NCBI RefSeq assembly: GCF_023078355.1
Contig: NZ_CP095552.1
Coordinates: 868,001-932,000, forward strand
Source of the DNA: Gordonia hongkongensis
Lineage (GTDB): Bacteria > Actinomycetota > Actinomycetes > Mycobacteriales > Mycobacteriaceae
Reading direction: 5' to 3'
DNA length: 64,000 nucleotides
The notes beneath the pieces are model-generated. The model ran no database searches. It was not told the DNA's origin and was given only the letters and a program-made list of their open reading frames with translations. Positions 16,621-25,473 of this stretch are shown here, piece after piece (position 1 is the stretch's first letter; each line of letters starts with the position of its first letter). The position numbers and the translations under genes are program-made.

Positions 16621-17283
16621 TCAGGTCGGCAACGGATCGGCGCCACGTTCCGCGAGCAGCATCGTCATCAGACCGATCTCGTCGCCCTGGTCGCCGATCA
16701 TCATGAGCGCGAGGTCCTTCGTCGCGGAACCGGTCCGCTCGTCGTTGTATGCCGCCTGGGCCATCGACATCCCGCCACGGTGGTGCCGAATCATCAACTG
16801 CAGGAACAAGATCTCCGCCTCGCCGGGTGGCAGGGTGGAGAGACTGCCGATCTCGTCGATACTCGCCATGCCGGGCATCGGCGGAGGGGATTCGTCGTGA
16901 TGGGTGCCCTCGTGGTGAGGGTCTCCGCCGGACATCCAGGACATCGGCTCCGGCGCGGTCACCGGTTCGTCGAACCACAGCAACCAGCCACGCATCGTGG
17001 CGGTTTCGGCGGTCTGCGTGTGGACGATCCGGTCGGCGACGCCGCGGATCTGCGGCGCGACTCCGGGCACCGCACCGATCGTCCGCGACATGAGGATCGC
17101 CTGGTCGTGGTGCGCCGACATGTCCTGCGCGAAGCCGATGTCGGACACGCTCATCGCGGATGAGTCGTGATCGCGTCCCTGCCACACCGCCCCGACGACG
17201 ACACCCATGGTGACGAGCAGGGCCGCGGTCACGCCGAGGACCATCGCGCGCACCAGCGGGACGCCGAGGCGAGAAGCGCTCAT
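16621..17283 (-). CDS. DUF305-domain membrane-anchored protein
   Basis: 220 residues. One N-terminal hydrophobic segment (residues 10-33) anchors or exports the protein. The rest is a four-helix DUF305 domain (ferritin-like) with the paired-His motifs characteristic of the family: QDMSAHHDQAI near 54 and QLMIRHHRGGM near 164. A His/Met/Pro-rich linker (GGDPHHEGTHHDE) lies between, suggesting metal, perhaps copper, binding. Start overlaps the LVIVD gene stop (ATGA), so the two are coupled and both are exported. Role outside the membrane is unproven in the family. Confidence 0.85.
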   Translation of the reverse strand: MSASRLGVPLVRAMVLGVTAALLVTMGVVVGAVWQGRDHDSSAMSVSDIGFAQDMSAHHDQAILMSRTIGAVPGVAPQIRGVADRIVHTQTAETATMRGWLLWFDEPVTAPEPMSWMSGGDPHHEGTHHDESPPPMPGMASIDEIGSLSTLPPGEAEILFLQLMIRHHRGGMSMAQAAYNDERTGSATKDLALMMIGDQGDEIGLMTMLLAERGADPLPT

Positions 17284-18866
17284 CCGATCGAGGAGTTCTG
17301 GTCCGGCGGTGGCGTGTACACCGCGGGACTCAACCGCAACACCTGGAAGCCGCCGTCGGAACAGGTGACCCGCAGCTCGTTTCCGCGGAACTCGGGTGGG
17401 GACATGCACCAGTCCGTCGACATGTCACCGCCGACGATCATCCCGCTACGTGGACCGACCATCTCGTTCAACCGGACCTTGCCGTTCGCGATCGACATAC
17501 CGAGGCTGAGGAATTCGACGGCGGGCAAGCCCATCAGCGAGCCGACGACGTGCGGCGAGTTGGGCGACTCCGCGATCGTGGTGCCCTTGCGGGCCGGCGG
17601 GTTGTAGTAGGCGATCTCGCGAATCCGGTCGAAGTCGCGGATGTCGAAGACCCGGATACCCGACGATTCCCAGCCGCACGCGAGCGCGGTGGGATCGGTC
17701 GCTCGGTCCACCGTGCAGTAGTGCGGATTGCTGCTGAACAGCGACCCGCCGGTCGACGACCGCAGATTGGTGTCGAGGTGCTCGGGGAGATTGATCTCGA
17801 GTTTGATCTGCGCGGTGTACCGGGGCTTGTTCACCCGCGTCACGTCGAAGATCTTGACGCCGCCCGAACCTGCTTCGTCGGCGGTGACGATGTGGGGCCG
17901 GCCCCGGTAGGTGATCGGGATCGAGTGCTGGTTCAGCTGGCCGTCGGGCCAGAGATAGGCCGCGGTGTGCGGGACCTGCGGGTGCGGCCGGCGCTCCTGG
18001 ACGTCGCTGACGTCGAGCACGGTGACGCCGGCCATGTTGGACAGGTACATCCGGTTGCCGTCCGGGGACATGCCGAACCCGTGCCCGAGGAACGAGTGCA
18101 GACCCTGCCAGATCACGCGGGGCGACCGGGGATCGGCGATGTCGATGGCGCTGAGGTGCCCGGGGAACACCCCGGACGCCCAATAGGTGCGGCCGTCGGG
18201 GGAGAAGCCGCCCTCGTGCGAGGTGAACGGCAGGGGCGTCGACGTGCCCGGACCGGTGTTCAGGAGCTTGGGTCGGGTGCAGTCGGAGATGTCGTACACG
18301 GCGAAGAAGCCGCCGCCCCAGAGCAACGGCACCGACGTAGCGGCCAGGAGCTTGCGCGCCTTGTTGACCTTCAACGTCTCCCACGTGCCGCCGCGCATCG
18401 CCGGATCCGTCAGGGACCCGACGACTCGCGGCGCGCTCGGGTCGGATGCGTCGATGACCTGTACGCCCGGCGGGTTCACCCAGTTGTTTCCGGGGAACAG
18501 GCTGCCGGTGTAGCTGCAGTGCTCGAAGTTCGCCGACACGATCCCGCCGCCGGCGCCGCGGACACCGCCGATCCGCGTGATGTTGCAGCGGTAGCCGCGC
18601 ATGCTCCGCCCGGACAGACGATCTTCGGCGCTGACATCACCCTGCAGGCCGGGTTCGGGGAGTGAGCCCGGCCCGCAGTCCGCTTGGGGAACCGCGACCT
18701 CGGAGATGTCGGGGAAGTAGTGGTTGGCCGCGCCGGCGGGGGCCGCGACCAGCATCGTCGAGAGAAGCGTCGCACCGGCCAGGAGGCAGGTGGCGGCATG
18801 GCGACGACGGCGCCGGCGGACCCCCGAACGGACCCTGTGTCGCGCGTCGAAACGAGTAGGCATCAT
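17280..18866 (-). CDS. Secreted LVIVD-repeat (beta-propeller-like) protein
   Basis: 528 residues starting with an Arg-rich n-region, a hydrophobic core and an Ala-rich cleavage area before NHYFPDISEV (about residue 47), so it is exported. Repeated strands of the type VQVIDASDPSAPRVVG, LSAIDIADPRSPRVIW, VTVLDVSDVQERRP, VKIFDVTRVNKPRYT and IRVFDIRDFDRIREI are the LVIVD repeat units that build a propeller. No enzyme motif is evident. The minus-strand start shows GGGGGATGCG upstream, and two adjacent ATGs are possible. Coupled to the downstream DUF305 gene by ATGA overlap. A surface or periplasmic binding role is inferred. Confidence 0.8.
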   Translation of the reverse strand: MMPTRFDARHRVRSGVRRRRRRHAATCLLAGATLLSTMLVAAPAGAANHYFPDISEVAVPQADCGPGSLPEPGLQGDVSAEDRLSGRSMRGYRCNITRIGGVRGAGGGIVSANFEHCSYTGSLFPGNNWVNPPGVQVIDASDPSAPRVVGSLTDPAMRGGTWETLKVNKARKLLAATSVPLLWGGGFFAVYDISDCTRPKLLNTGPGTSTPLPFTSHEGGFSPDGRTYWASGVFPGHLSAIDIADPRSPRVIWQGLHSFLGHGFGMSPDGNRMYLSNMAGVTVLDVSDVQERRPHPQVPHTAAYLWPDGQLNQHSIPITYRGRPHIVTADEAGSGGVKIFDVTRVNKPRYTAQIKLEINLPEHLDTNLRSSTGGSLFSSNPHYCTVDRATDPTALACGWESSGIRVFDIRDFDRIREIAYYNPPARKGTTIAESPNSPHVVGSLMGLPAVEFLSLGMSIANGKVRLNEMVGPRSGMIVGGDMSTDWCMSPPEFRGNELRVTCSDGGFQVLRLSPAVYTPPPDQNSSIG

Positions 18867-18950
18867 CGCATCCCCCGATCGTGATCTGGGTCAGGCTAGT
18901 GGGCGAGGCGAGACGACATCGCGGAATCGTCGAATCCGGTCTCACGAACA

Positions 18951-18978
18951 GAGCCGGCCCGGGTCTCCGGGCCGGCTC
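18951..18978 (-). terminator. Hairpin terminator after the Asp-rich repeat gene
   Basis: Perfect 12-bp stem GAGCCGGCCCGG (18951-18962) / CCGGGCCGGCTC (18967-18978) with a 4-base loop. It lies 20 bases beyond the stop at 18998 on the minus strand and also separates this gene from the LVIVD gene promoter. Confidence 0.75.
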
Positions 18979-18997
18979 GTGTCGGGTGCGTCAGACG

Positions 18998-19324
18998 TCA
19001 GACGGCGTCGCCGCCGTCGATGCTGCCGAAGTCGCCGACCTCGACGTTGCCCTCGTCGTCGACGGCGGTGTCGAAGGTGCCGTCGCCGTCGGTGTCGGCG
19101 ACGGCGATGTCGGTGTAGCCGTCGGCGTCGGTGTCGGCTTCGATGATGTCGATCTCGCCGTCGGCGTTGGTGTCGTAGGCGATGGAGTCGGCCTGGCCGT
19201 CGCCGTCGGTGTCGAGGATGGCGTCGGTGGTGCCGTCACCGTCGACGTCGGTGAGTGCGGCGTCGACGGCTCCGTCGCCGTCGGTGTCGACGAGAACGGC
19301 GTCGGCGGGGATCTCGGTGCTCAT
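18998..19324 (-). CDS. Acidic protein of tandem DxDxDG calcium-binding-type repeats
   Basis: 108 residues, very Asp-rich. Six consecutive 12-13-residue repeats follow residue 12: DTDGDGAVDAAL, DVDGDGTTDAIL, DTDGDGQADSIAY, DTNADGEIDIIEA, DTDADGYTDIAVA, DTDGDGTFDTAVD. The D-x-D-x-D-G pattern is the calcium-binding loop seen in dockerin, thrombospondin type-3 and EF-hand-like proteins. No signal peptide or membrane helix is visible, so it would remain in the cytosol unless exported by another route. Ribosome site GGAAGGA lies upstream of the ATG at 19324. Monocistronic, with its own terminator, and divergent from fadB2. Function unknown. Confidence 0.75.
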   Translation of the reverse strand: MSTEIPADAVLVDTDGDGAVDAALTDVDGDGTTDAILDTDGDGQADSIAYDTNADGEIDIIEADTDADGYTDIAVADTDGDGTFDTAVDDEGNVEVGDFGSIDGGDAV

Positions 19325-19484
19325 TGGTATGTCCTTCCAAGTGGGGTGAGTGCTTCTGGGCGGTCCATGTACTTGGAGGCGACGTCGAGGACGAATGTTC
19401 CCGGGGTGCCGGGAGTCGTTCGGATGACCGATCCGGCGACCGACTACCGTTTGGTCTCGTATCACTCGACTTCGGAGGTTCACT

Positions 19485-20329
19485 GTGCAACAGATCGGCG
19501 TCATCGGCGGAGGCACCATGGGAGCGGGCATCGCGGAGGTGTGTGCGAAGGCCGGCAGCGATGTCGTGATCGTGGAGGTCAAGCAGGAGTTCGCCGACGC
19601 CGCGCGGGCGCGGGTGGAGAAGTCGCTGGCCAAGGCGGTCAGCAAGAACAAGCTGGCGCAGGACGACGCCGACGCCGCCCTCGGACGTCTGCGGGTGACG
19701 ACCGACTACGCCGACCTCGCCGATCGCGAGCTGGTGATCGAGGCGGCCCCGGAGATCGAGGAGCTCAAGCGGCAGATCTTCGCGAACCTCGACGAGGCGA
19801 CCGGCGCGAACACCATCCTCGCGACCAACACGTCGTCGATCCCGATCATCAAGGTCGCGACCGCGACGAAGACCCCGAACGCGTTGTCGGCGTGCACTTC
19901 TTCAACCCGGTACCGGTGATGCCGCTGGTCGAGATCATCTCCACGCTGACCACCGCGCCGGAGACGGCCGACGCCGTGAGCGCATACGTCACCGACACCC
20001 TCGGCAAGACCGCGGTCCGCGCGGGTGACCGCTCCGGCTTCATCGTCAACGCGCTGCTCATCCCGTACCTGTGCCAGGCCATCCGGATGTTCGACTCGGG
20101 CTACGCCTCGGCCGAGGACATCGACCTCGCGATGAAGGGCGGCTGCGGCTACCCGATGGGTCCGCTGACCCTGCTCGACACCATCGGTCTCGACGTGACG
20201 CTCTCCGCCGCGGAGTCGCTGTACGCGGAATTCGCCGAACCCCACTACGCGCCGCCGGCGCTGCTGCGTCGCATGGTCGATGCCGGCCGCCTCGGACGGA
20301 AGACCGGTCACGGTTTCTACACCTACTGA
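19485..20329 (+). pseudogene. fadB2: 3-hydroxybutyryl-CoA dehydrogenase, interrupted by a one-base frameshift
   Basis: NAD-dependent 3-hydroxyacyl-CoA dehydrogenase, about 281 residues if joined. The first frame has the Rossmann motif GVIGGGTMGAGIA at residues 4-16 and ATNTSSIPI near 120, but runs out after KTPNALSAC. The second frame starts ERVVGVHFFNPVPVMPLVEI, where the His is catalytic, and ends GHGFYTY at 20329. Adding one G next to 19877 restores KTP-ERVVGVHFFNP, the family-conserved reading. Start GTG at 19485 has GGAGG 9 bases upstream. No other lesion is seen, so sequence error is as likely as true inactivation. A strong terminator follows. Confidence 0.85.
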
Positions 20330-20344
20330 CAGCTGGATCGCCGA

Positions 20345-20386
20345 CGCCGAGCCCCGGCTCACCTTCGGGTGAGCCGGGGTTCGGCG
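20345..20386 (+). terminator. Strong hairpin terminator after fadB2
   Basis: Stem CCCCGGCTCACC (20352-20363), TTCG tetraloop, GGTGAGCCGGGG (20368-20379), extended by CGCCGA/TCGGCG beyond one G-T pair. It lies 15 bases after the fadB2 stop. Confidence 0.85.
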
Positions 20387-20483
20387 TATGGCGGAGTCTT
20401 TCGGCTCCGGGATTGTCGGCCCGCGTGCTCCCCGCTAAGCTGACAGCAATCAGACAACAAGCGTTATCAGAATGGGTGGGGTC

Positions 20484-21338
20484 ATGACGCAATCCGATGA
20501 GCGGATGTCGCGGGTGGAGATGGACAACATCGACAGCAGCTTCTTCGCGCGTTCCCTGCTCTCGATGGGGCAGACGATGAGCACGACGAACGTCATCATG
20601 CAGCTCGCCAATCCGGCGGTCGGCTACGGTGTCGCACACAGTAAGGTCGAGAACGGGCGGCTCGACAAACATCCGGTCAAACGCGCACGGACCACCGCGT
20701 CGTATCTGGCGGTCGCGATCCTCGGCAACGCCGACGACCGGCGCCGGTACCGGCATGCCGTCAACCGCCAGCACGCGCAGGTGCGCTCGGACGAGAACAG
20801 TCCCGTGGAGTACAACGCGATGAACATCGACCTGCAGCTCTGGGTCGCGGCGTGCCTCTACTTCGGGTGGGAGGACATCTACGAGCGTGTCCACGGACCG
20901 CTGCAGGGTGCGGATCGCGAGAAGTTTTACCAGCAGGGCAAGGTCTGCGGGACGACGCTGCAGATGCCGGCCGAGGCGTGGCCCGCCACGCGCGACGAGT
21001 TCACCACCTACCGGGACGACCAGGTCTCGCGCATCGAGATCAGCGACGAGATCCGGGACTTCCTGCTCGACATCGCCAATTTCGGTTACGCGCCGGAACG
21101 CATCCAGGAGAAGTACGGTCCGGTCAAACTGCGCCGGACCATCGGCTATCTGCCGCAGCCGTTCCGCGACGCACTCCGGGTCGAGTGGACCGACGAAGAT
21201 CAGAAATGGTTCGACGGCTACGTCGGCCGGCTGGTGGAGAAGGAGCGTCGCACTCCGCTGTGGGTGTCGCAGTTGGGTTTCCGGCTCCTGCTGGCTGATG
21301 TCCGGCTCCGGGTGAAGATGGGGCGGCCGCTCGTCTAG
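20484..21338 (+). CDS. DUF2236 / MpaB-like oxygenase family protein
   Basis: 284 residues, mostly helical. The DUF2236 family (related to latex-clearing protein and MpaB) is indicated by the histidine- and arginine-bearing helices: DRRRYRHAVNRQHAQVR near 92, the NAMNIDLQLWVAACLYFGWEDIYERV segment near 113, and the helix around FYQQGKVCGTTLQMP. Some relatives are heme proteins that cleave or oxidise hydrophobic substrates; here the substrate is unknown. ATG at 20484 is chosen, with GGTGGGG upstream; another ATG lies 12 bases earlier. The stop shares a CTAG tetranucleotide with the stop of the convergent MFS gene. Confidence 0.75.
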   Translation: MTQSDERMSRVEMDNIDSSFFARSLLSMGQTMSTTNVIMQLANPAVGYGVAHSKVENGRLDKHPVKRARTTASYLAVAILGNADDRRRYRHAVNRQHAQVRSDENSPVEYNAMNIDLQLWVAACLYFGWEDIYERVHGPLQGADREKFYQQGKVCGTTLQMPAEAWPATRDEFTTYRDDQVSRIEISDEIRDFLLDIANFGYAPERIQEKYGPVKLRRTIGYLPQPFRDALRVEWTDEDQKWFDGYVGRLVEKERRTPLWVSQLGFRLLLADVRLRVKMGRPLV

Positions 21339-22618
21339 GACGCGGTACCGCTCCGGCGTGCGGCCAGGAAGGCGAGCGACCCGGCGGCCAGGCACGCGAC
21401 GGCTCCGACCGCGAGACCGACACGCGCACCGAATGTCTCGATGATCGCGCCGACGATCGGGCCGCCGATGGGCGTCGAGCCCATGAACGCCACCGACCAC
21501 AACGCCATCACCCGGCCCCGCATCCGCGGTTCGGAATTGAGCTGCAGGGTCGCGTTTCCCGTCGACATGAAGGTGACACTCAACCAGCCGACCCCGAAGA
21601 GCGCGCAGATCGCCGTCGGGAGGTTCGGGGCGAGTGCGGTCGCAGCGACGGCGACCCCGAAGCCGAAGGCCGCCAGCGTGAGTGGGCGCAATCCGGTGTT
21701 GCCGCGGGCCGCGACCACGAGTCCGCCGACGACCGCACCCACTCCCATCGCCGACGTCATGAAACCGAGGGCCTGCGGCCCGCCGTCGAACACGAAGTCC
21801 GCGGCGGCGGGCAGCGTGACCGGGAAGTTGTACGTCAGGGTGCCGACGAGCGCCATCGTGGCCAGCGGGATCCACAGCGCGGGGCGACTCCGGACGTATC
21901 GGAGGCCCTCGCGCAGCTGACCTTTCGCGCGCGGAACCGGCGACTCCGCGGTGACCTTCGACGAGTCGAGCGCAAGCAGCGACGCGACCACGGCGATGAA
22001 GCTGACCGCGTTGATCGCGAAACACAGACCCGAACCGACGAGGGCCAGGATCACCCCGGCCACCGCCGGACCCACGGCGCGAGCGGCGTTCACCATGACC
22101 GAGTTGAGTGTGACCGCGTTGCGGATGAGGTCCTTGCCGACGATCTGATGGATGAACGCCTGTCGCGCCGGCTGTTCGAAGGCGTGCCCGAGCCCGAGCA
22201 TCACCGCCAGCACGCCGACGTGCCAGACCTGCACCACCCCGGTGAGGGTGACGGCGGCGAGCGCCGCGGCCAGCAGCCCCATCATCGACTGCAGGACGAT
22301 GAGCAGGCGTCGACGATCGACGCGGTCGGCGATCACGCCCGCGTAGGGCCCGATGAGCAGGACCGGTAGCGCCTGCAGGGCGACGATAAGTCCCAGGACG
22401 GACGCCGATCCGCTGAGCGTCAGCACGAGCCACGCCTGCGCGGTCGCCTGCATCCACGAACCCGTCATCGAGACGGCCATGCCGGCGTAGAAGAGGCGGT
22501 AGTTGGGGATGCGCAACGACGCGAACATGCTGCTCCGCGCGGCGTCTCCGGGGCGCCGACCGTCCGGTTCACGCTCCCGGGGTTCGTCTCCGATCTCGGG
22601 AACACGGTCGTCGGTCAT
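21335..22618 (-). CDS. MFS transporter (EntS/DHA3-like drug-exporter type)
   Basis: 427 residues with a charged N-terminal tail of about 30 residues (Asp/Glu/Arg-rich), then twelve hydrophobic segments. The inter-helix motif GVIADRVDRRRLLI near residue 97 is the MFS motif A region. SSMFASLRIPNYRLFYAGMAVSMTGSWMQ at the start of helix 1 matches the subfamily that includes EntS and macrolide exporters. Probably exports a small hydrophobic molecule or siderophore; substrate not predictable. Divergent from an SDR gene with 62 bp between the starts, and convergent with the DUF2236 gene. Confidence 0.85.
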   Translation of the reverse strand: MTDDRVPEIGDEPREREPDGRRPGDAARSSMFASLRIPNYRLFYAGMAVSMTGSWMQATAQAWLVLTLSGSASVLGLIVALQALPVLLIGPYAGVIADRVDRRRLLIVLQSMMGLLAAALAAVTLTGVVQVWHVGVLAVMLGLGHAFEQPARQAFIHQIVGKDLIRNAVTLNSVMVNAARAVGPAVAGVILALVGSGLCFAINAVSFIAVVASLLALDSSKVTAESPVPRAKGQLREGLRYVRSRPALWIPLATMALVGTLTYNFPVTLPAAADFVFDGGPQALGFMTSAMGVGAVVGGLVVAARGNTGLRPLTLAAFGFGVAVAATALAPNLPTAICALFGVGWLSVTFMSTGNATLQLNSEPRMRGRVMALWSVAFMGSTPIGGPIVGAIIETFGARVGLAVGAVACLAAGSLAFLAARRSGTAS

Positions 22619-22680
22619 CGACGACCATCGTAGGCGCGTGCGCCGCCATCCAGGGGCCCACCTCCAGTAGGGTCGGCGGG

Positions 22681-23373
22681 ATGACGCAGACGGTGATCGT
22701 GTCGGGCGGGGCGGGCGGCCTGGGGTCGGCGGTCACCCGCACGTTGCTCGACGACGGATGGCGCGTGGTGGTGCCCGGGCGCACCGAAGCCGGGTTGTCA
22801 CGGCTTCCGGAATCGGACCGGCTGGTCGGTGTGCACGCTGACCTCCTCGACGAGGCGTCGGTCGCCGAGGTCGTGGCGATCGCCGCGAGCGACGCGTCGG
22901 CGCCGGTCACCGCGGTGGTGAACCTCGTGGGCGGGTTCGCGATGGGGGAGCGGGTCGACGCGACGCCGGTCGACGAGTTCGAGCGACTGCTCCGGCTCAA
23001 CCTGCGGCCGCTGTATCTGCTGTCCGCGGCGGCCATTCCGACGATCATCGAGGCCGGCGGCGGGTCGATCGTCGGGGTGTCGGCGAAGGCGGCGTTCGCA
23101 CCCTTCTCCGGTGCCGCGGGGTACATCACGTCGAAGGCGGCGGTGTGGGCGTTCATCAGTGCGCTCGCCGCCGAGTACAAGTCCGACGGCATCCGGGCGA
23201 ACGCGATCCTGCCGTCGGTGATCGACACCCCGGGCAACCGCGCCAGTCAACCGGATTCGTCGCGGGCGGGCTGGGTGTCGCCCGAGTCGATCGCTCAGAC
23301 GATCTCGTTCCTGGTCTCCGACGCCTCGAGTGCGATCACCGGCGCGCAGGTCCCCGTGCCGGGCGTCGGCTGA
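22681..23373 (+). CDS. Short-chain dehydrogenase/reductase
   Basis: 230 residues, classical SDR. Cofactor motif VSGGAGGLGSAV at about residues 7-18 (TGxxxGxG variant with an Ser-Gly-Gly start), NLVGG near 80 in the NNAG position, catalytic Ser in VGVSAKAAF near 139, and YITSK near 152 supplying the Tyr and Lys. The C-terminus ends ITGAQVPVPGVG. NAD(P)-dependent oxidoreductase, substrate unknown. Divergent from the MFS gene; the short shared promoter suggests co-regulation (inference). Confidence 0.85.
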   Translation: MTQTVIVSGGAGGLGSAVTRTLLDDGWRVVVPGRTEAGLSRLPESDRLVGVHADLLDEASVAEVVAIAASDASAPVTAVVNLVGGFAMGERVDATPVDEFERLLRLNLRPLYLLSAAAIPTIIEAGGGSIVGVSAKAAFAPFSGAAGYITSKAAVWAFISALAAEYKSDGIRANAILPSVIDTPGNRASQPDSSRAGWVSPESIAQTISFLVSDASSAITGAQVPVPGVG

Positions 23374-23487
23374 GCCGGAGAACCGCTGGTGCGCAAGAAT
23401 CTGCGTTGAGCGATGGTGTAATCGATCGCACCGCAGACGATTCAACGATGCCTGCGCGGAAGTCGCATGCGGGATCGCATCTGTCGA

Positions 23488-24036
23488 CTACCCCGGCAGC
23501 GGGTCACCGTTCTCGCGCTTGCGCGGGAGCCATGTTGCGAGGGTCCGGCCCAACGTCTGAACCAGCTCGGAACCGAACACGCACAGCGTCTTCTCCCACG
23601 GATGTCCGAATGTGCCAGTGCTGAAGTCGGGCCGAGCGAAGATGTAGTAGTCGCCGTTCGGGAACACCGGCACCGGCCACTCTGCGTCGAACGTCTCGGC
23701 ATGTGCCGCTGCATTGAGCCGATAGCCGGGATGCTGCCAGTCGAGCACAATCCAGTAAGGATCGTCCTGCACGTGGACGAAGCAACGCTGCGCCTCGGCG
23801 TTGATCGCATCGAATTGGGCGCTCCACACGCCGGGAGAGTTCTCCGGGACAGACAGGTCGAAGGTTACCGACGGAGCAGGATCGACAACTGCGGGCCAGT
23901 CTGTCGGGTAGATGCTGGGCCGGAACGATCGAAACCGATCACGGAACAACTCCCACGCCACGTCCTCTTCGTCTCGGGGCAGGTAGCTCCATCCCGGCGG
24001 TAGCGGGTTTCCGTGGTCGAGGGTCCAACGCATCAT
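23488..24036 (-). CDS. DUF2716-like hypothetical protein
   Basis: About 182 residues from MMRWTLDHGNPLPPGW. It is rich in Trp, Pro and Asp, with conserved-looking patches (WQHPGYRLN, WPVPVFPNGDYYIFARPD, FGHPWEKTLCVFGSELV) that fit the DUF2716 family of uncharacterised actinobacterial proteins. No signal, membrane segment or catalytic motif is evident. An alternative start at 24108 adds 24 residues and would overlap the upstream membrane gene by 11 bases, which would make the two an operon. The shorter start is listed because the extension looks poorly conserved. Confidence 0.6.
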   Translation of the reverse strand: MMRWTLDHGNPLPPGWSYLPRDEEDVAWELFRDRFRSFRPSIYPTDWPAVVDPAPSVTFDLSVPENSPGVWSAQFDAINAEAQRCFVHVQDDPYWIVLDWQHPGYRLNAAAHAETFDAEWPVPVFPNGDYYIFARPDFSTGTFGHPWEKTLCVFGSELVQTLGRTLATWLPRKRENGDPLPG

Positions 24037-24097
24037 CGGACCATCGTCGCAGAGCGTAGCGGGCGGAACACCTTCATCACGTTCCGCCACAGCACTC

Positions 24098-24502
24098 TCA
24101 GACGACATCCGATGGTGCGCGGCGCCAGACGAAGAGACCCACCGCGACGAGGATCTGCCCGCAGATCAGCGCGGCGGGGAGGGCAAGCAGTTCCCAACCG
24201 GTCGTGCCGAAGTTCGTCGCCCACACGACGATCGCTGCGCCGAGCGCTAGGGTGGTCAACTGGCCGAGGGTCGTGAGGATCGACGCCACCGTGCGCGAGC
24301 GTCCCCGAAAGACACACGCGCCGCCGACGATCAGTGCAACGAAGGCGCACAGCAAGCCGATCAGCGTCGGGAACACCACCATGTACTCGAAGCCGCCTGA
24401 GACCTCGACAACACCTGACAGAACGAGTGATGGCACGACGAACGACAAGATGACCACCGTGCACAGCACCGAGATGATCGAGGCGAATCGCAGTGTCTTC
24501 AT
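24098..24502 (-). CDS. Four-helix integral membrane protein of unknown function
   Basis: 134 residues with four hydrophobic segments: about 5-30, 38-63, 72-95 and 100-125. A short basic loop (FRGRSRT) between helices 2 and 3 suggests a cytosolic loop. ATG at 24502 (MKTLRFASIIS) is chosen; the longer in-frame extension upstream lacks hydrophobic character and would cross the region encoding the opposite-strand gene. No family recognised. It may be co-transcribed with the DUF2716 gene downstream. Confidence 0.55.
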   Translation of the reverse strand: MKTLRFASIISVLCTVVILSFVVPSLVLSGVVEVSGGFEYMVVFPTLIGLLCAFVALIVGGACVFRGRSRTVASILTTLGQLTTLALGAAIVVWATNFGTTGWELLALPAALICGQILVAVGLFVWRRAPSDVV

Positions 24503-24665
24503 CCAGTCACGGTATCTGCGGTACGGATTCCATTCGGTTCTCCGTCCGTCGTGTCTCGTCCCCCCACGGCCAGGGGTTCGTTCCGACCGTCGGCCCACGC
24601 GGATGTGGCCGGTCCACAGCAACGAAAACAGCCGTACTGCTGCCGTCAACACGTACATTGAGCAT

Positions 24666-24962
24666 GTGCTGCTCGCCGAGGCCGGACTGTCGGAATGCGC
24701 CAGAGACGCTGCGTGCAGCGCTGACTTCAACCGGCCGTTCTACATCGCGTTCGCATTGCTGGTCTTGTTCTCGGTGTGGTTCACCCTGTCGATGTTCGCG
24801 ACCGTCGACGTCGTCGGTCATCATCTCGGCCTACGAGGCAGTCTGTCGTGGGTGGGGGTCGTGTGGCTTGTCCCGGTCGTCGGAGCAGCTGTGTGGCGGC
24901 TAGCCGGTGGCAATGGCTGGTCAGGCGCAACTCTCTCGAGTGACGCGAGGACTCGAACGTGA
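24666..24962 (+). CDS. Small two-helix membrane protein (weakly supported)
   Basis: About 98 residues if started at the GTG at 24666; an ATG at 24603 in the same frame would add 21 residues. Two hydrophobic helices are visible, FYIAFALLVLFSVWFTLSMF and, further on, WVGVVWLVPVVGAAVWRL. The second resembles the helix hairpin seen in small PLDc_N-type membrane proteins. No convincing ribosome site precedes either start. Divergent from the four-helix membrane gene. Confidence 0.4.
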   Translation: MLLAEAGLSECARDAACSADFNRPFYIAFALLVLFSVWFTLSMFATVDVVGHHLGLRGSLSWVGVVWLVPVVGAAVWRLAGGNGWSGATLSSDARTRT

Positions 24963-25011
24963 TGGAAGCCGGAGACGTACGGTGAGAACCGCGGCAGCGC
25001 AACCGAAGATG

Positions 25012-25473
25012 TCAATCGCGATTGGGTCGCGCGTGCACATAGGCTTCGACGACGGTGCGCATCACCGGTTTTCCGTCACCGTTGCGCAGCTCCGCCGACG
25101 AGGTGACCAGAGCGCGGGCACGGTCATCGAACTCGATCGCGTCGATGACGGTCGACCCGGTGAGGGTGTCGCCGGGGCGGACGGGACGCAGGAATTCGAC
25201 GTCGCCCAGTCGCTTGCCCGCGATCACCCGCCAATTGTTCAGCACGCCGGTGACATTGAGCCTCTGGTAGATCGACATCGTGTGCAGCCCACTGGCGATC
25301 AGCCCGCCGTAGGGGCCGCGTTCGGCAACGGCCTTGTCCACGTGGAAGTCCTGCGGATCCCATGCGCGGGCGAAGTCGAGCAGTTCGTCTTCGCTGACGT
25401 GATGCGTGCCGAACTCGAAGATCTGGCCCACGGACAGGTCATCGGCCCACAAGCGGTCCGATGCGTCGCTCAC
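25012..25473 (-). CDS. MaoC-like (R)-specific enoyl-CoA hydratase-fold protein
   Basis: 153 residues, single hot-dog fold. The hydratase 2 motif sits near residues 39-70: DPQDFHVDKAVAERGPYGGLIASGLHT, which contains the Asp and His in the D-x4-H catalytic arrangement and the GxIASG loop. It would hydrate trans-2-enoyl-CoA or act as a dehydratase; substrate unknown. Start is GTG at 25473, overlapping the stop of the mycolyltransferase gene (GTGA), so the two are translated together. This coupling to an envelope enzyme is unusual and may point to lipid or mycolate metabolism. Confidence 0.8.
   Translation of the reverse strand: MSDASDRLWADDLSVGQIFEFGTHHVSEDELLDFARAWDPQDFHVDKAVAERGPYGGLIASGLHTMSIYQRLNVTGVLNNWRVIAGKRLGDVEFLRPVRPGDTLTGSTVIDAIEFDDRARALVTSSAELRNGDGKPVMRTVVEAYVHARPNRD

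Noticed and set aside
20058..22457. About 800-codon minus-strand frame over MFS and DUF2236 genes
   Set aside because: Composite shadow frame running across two real genes and an intergenic terminator.
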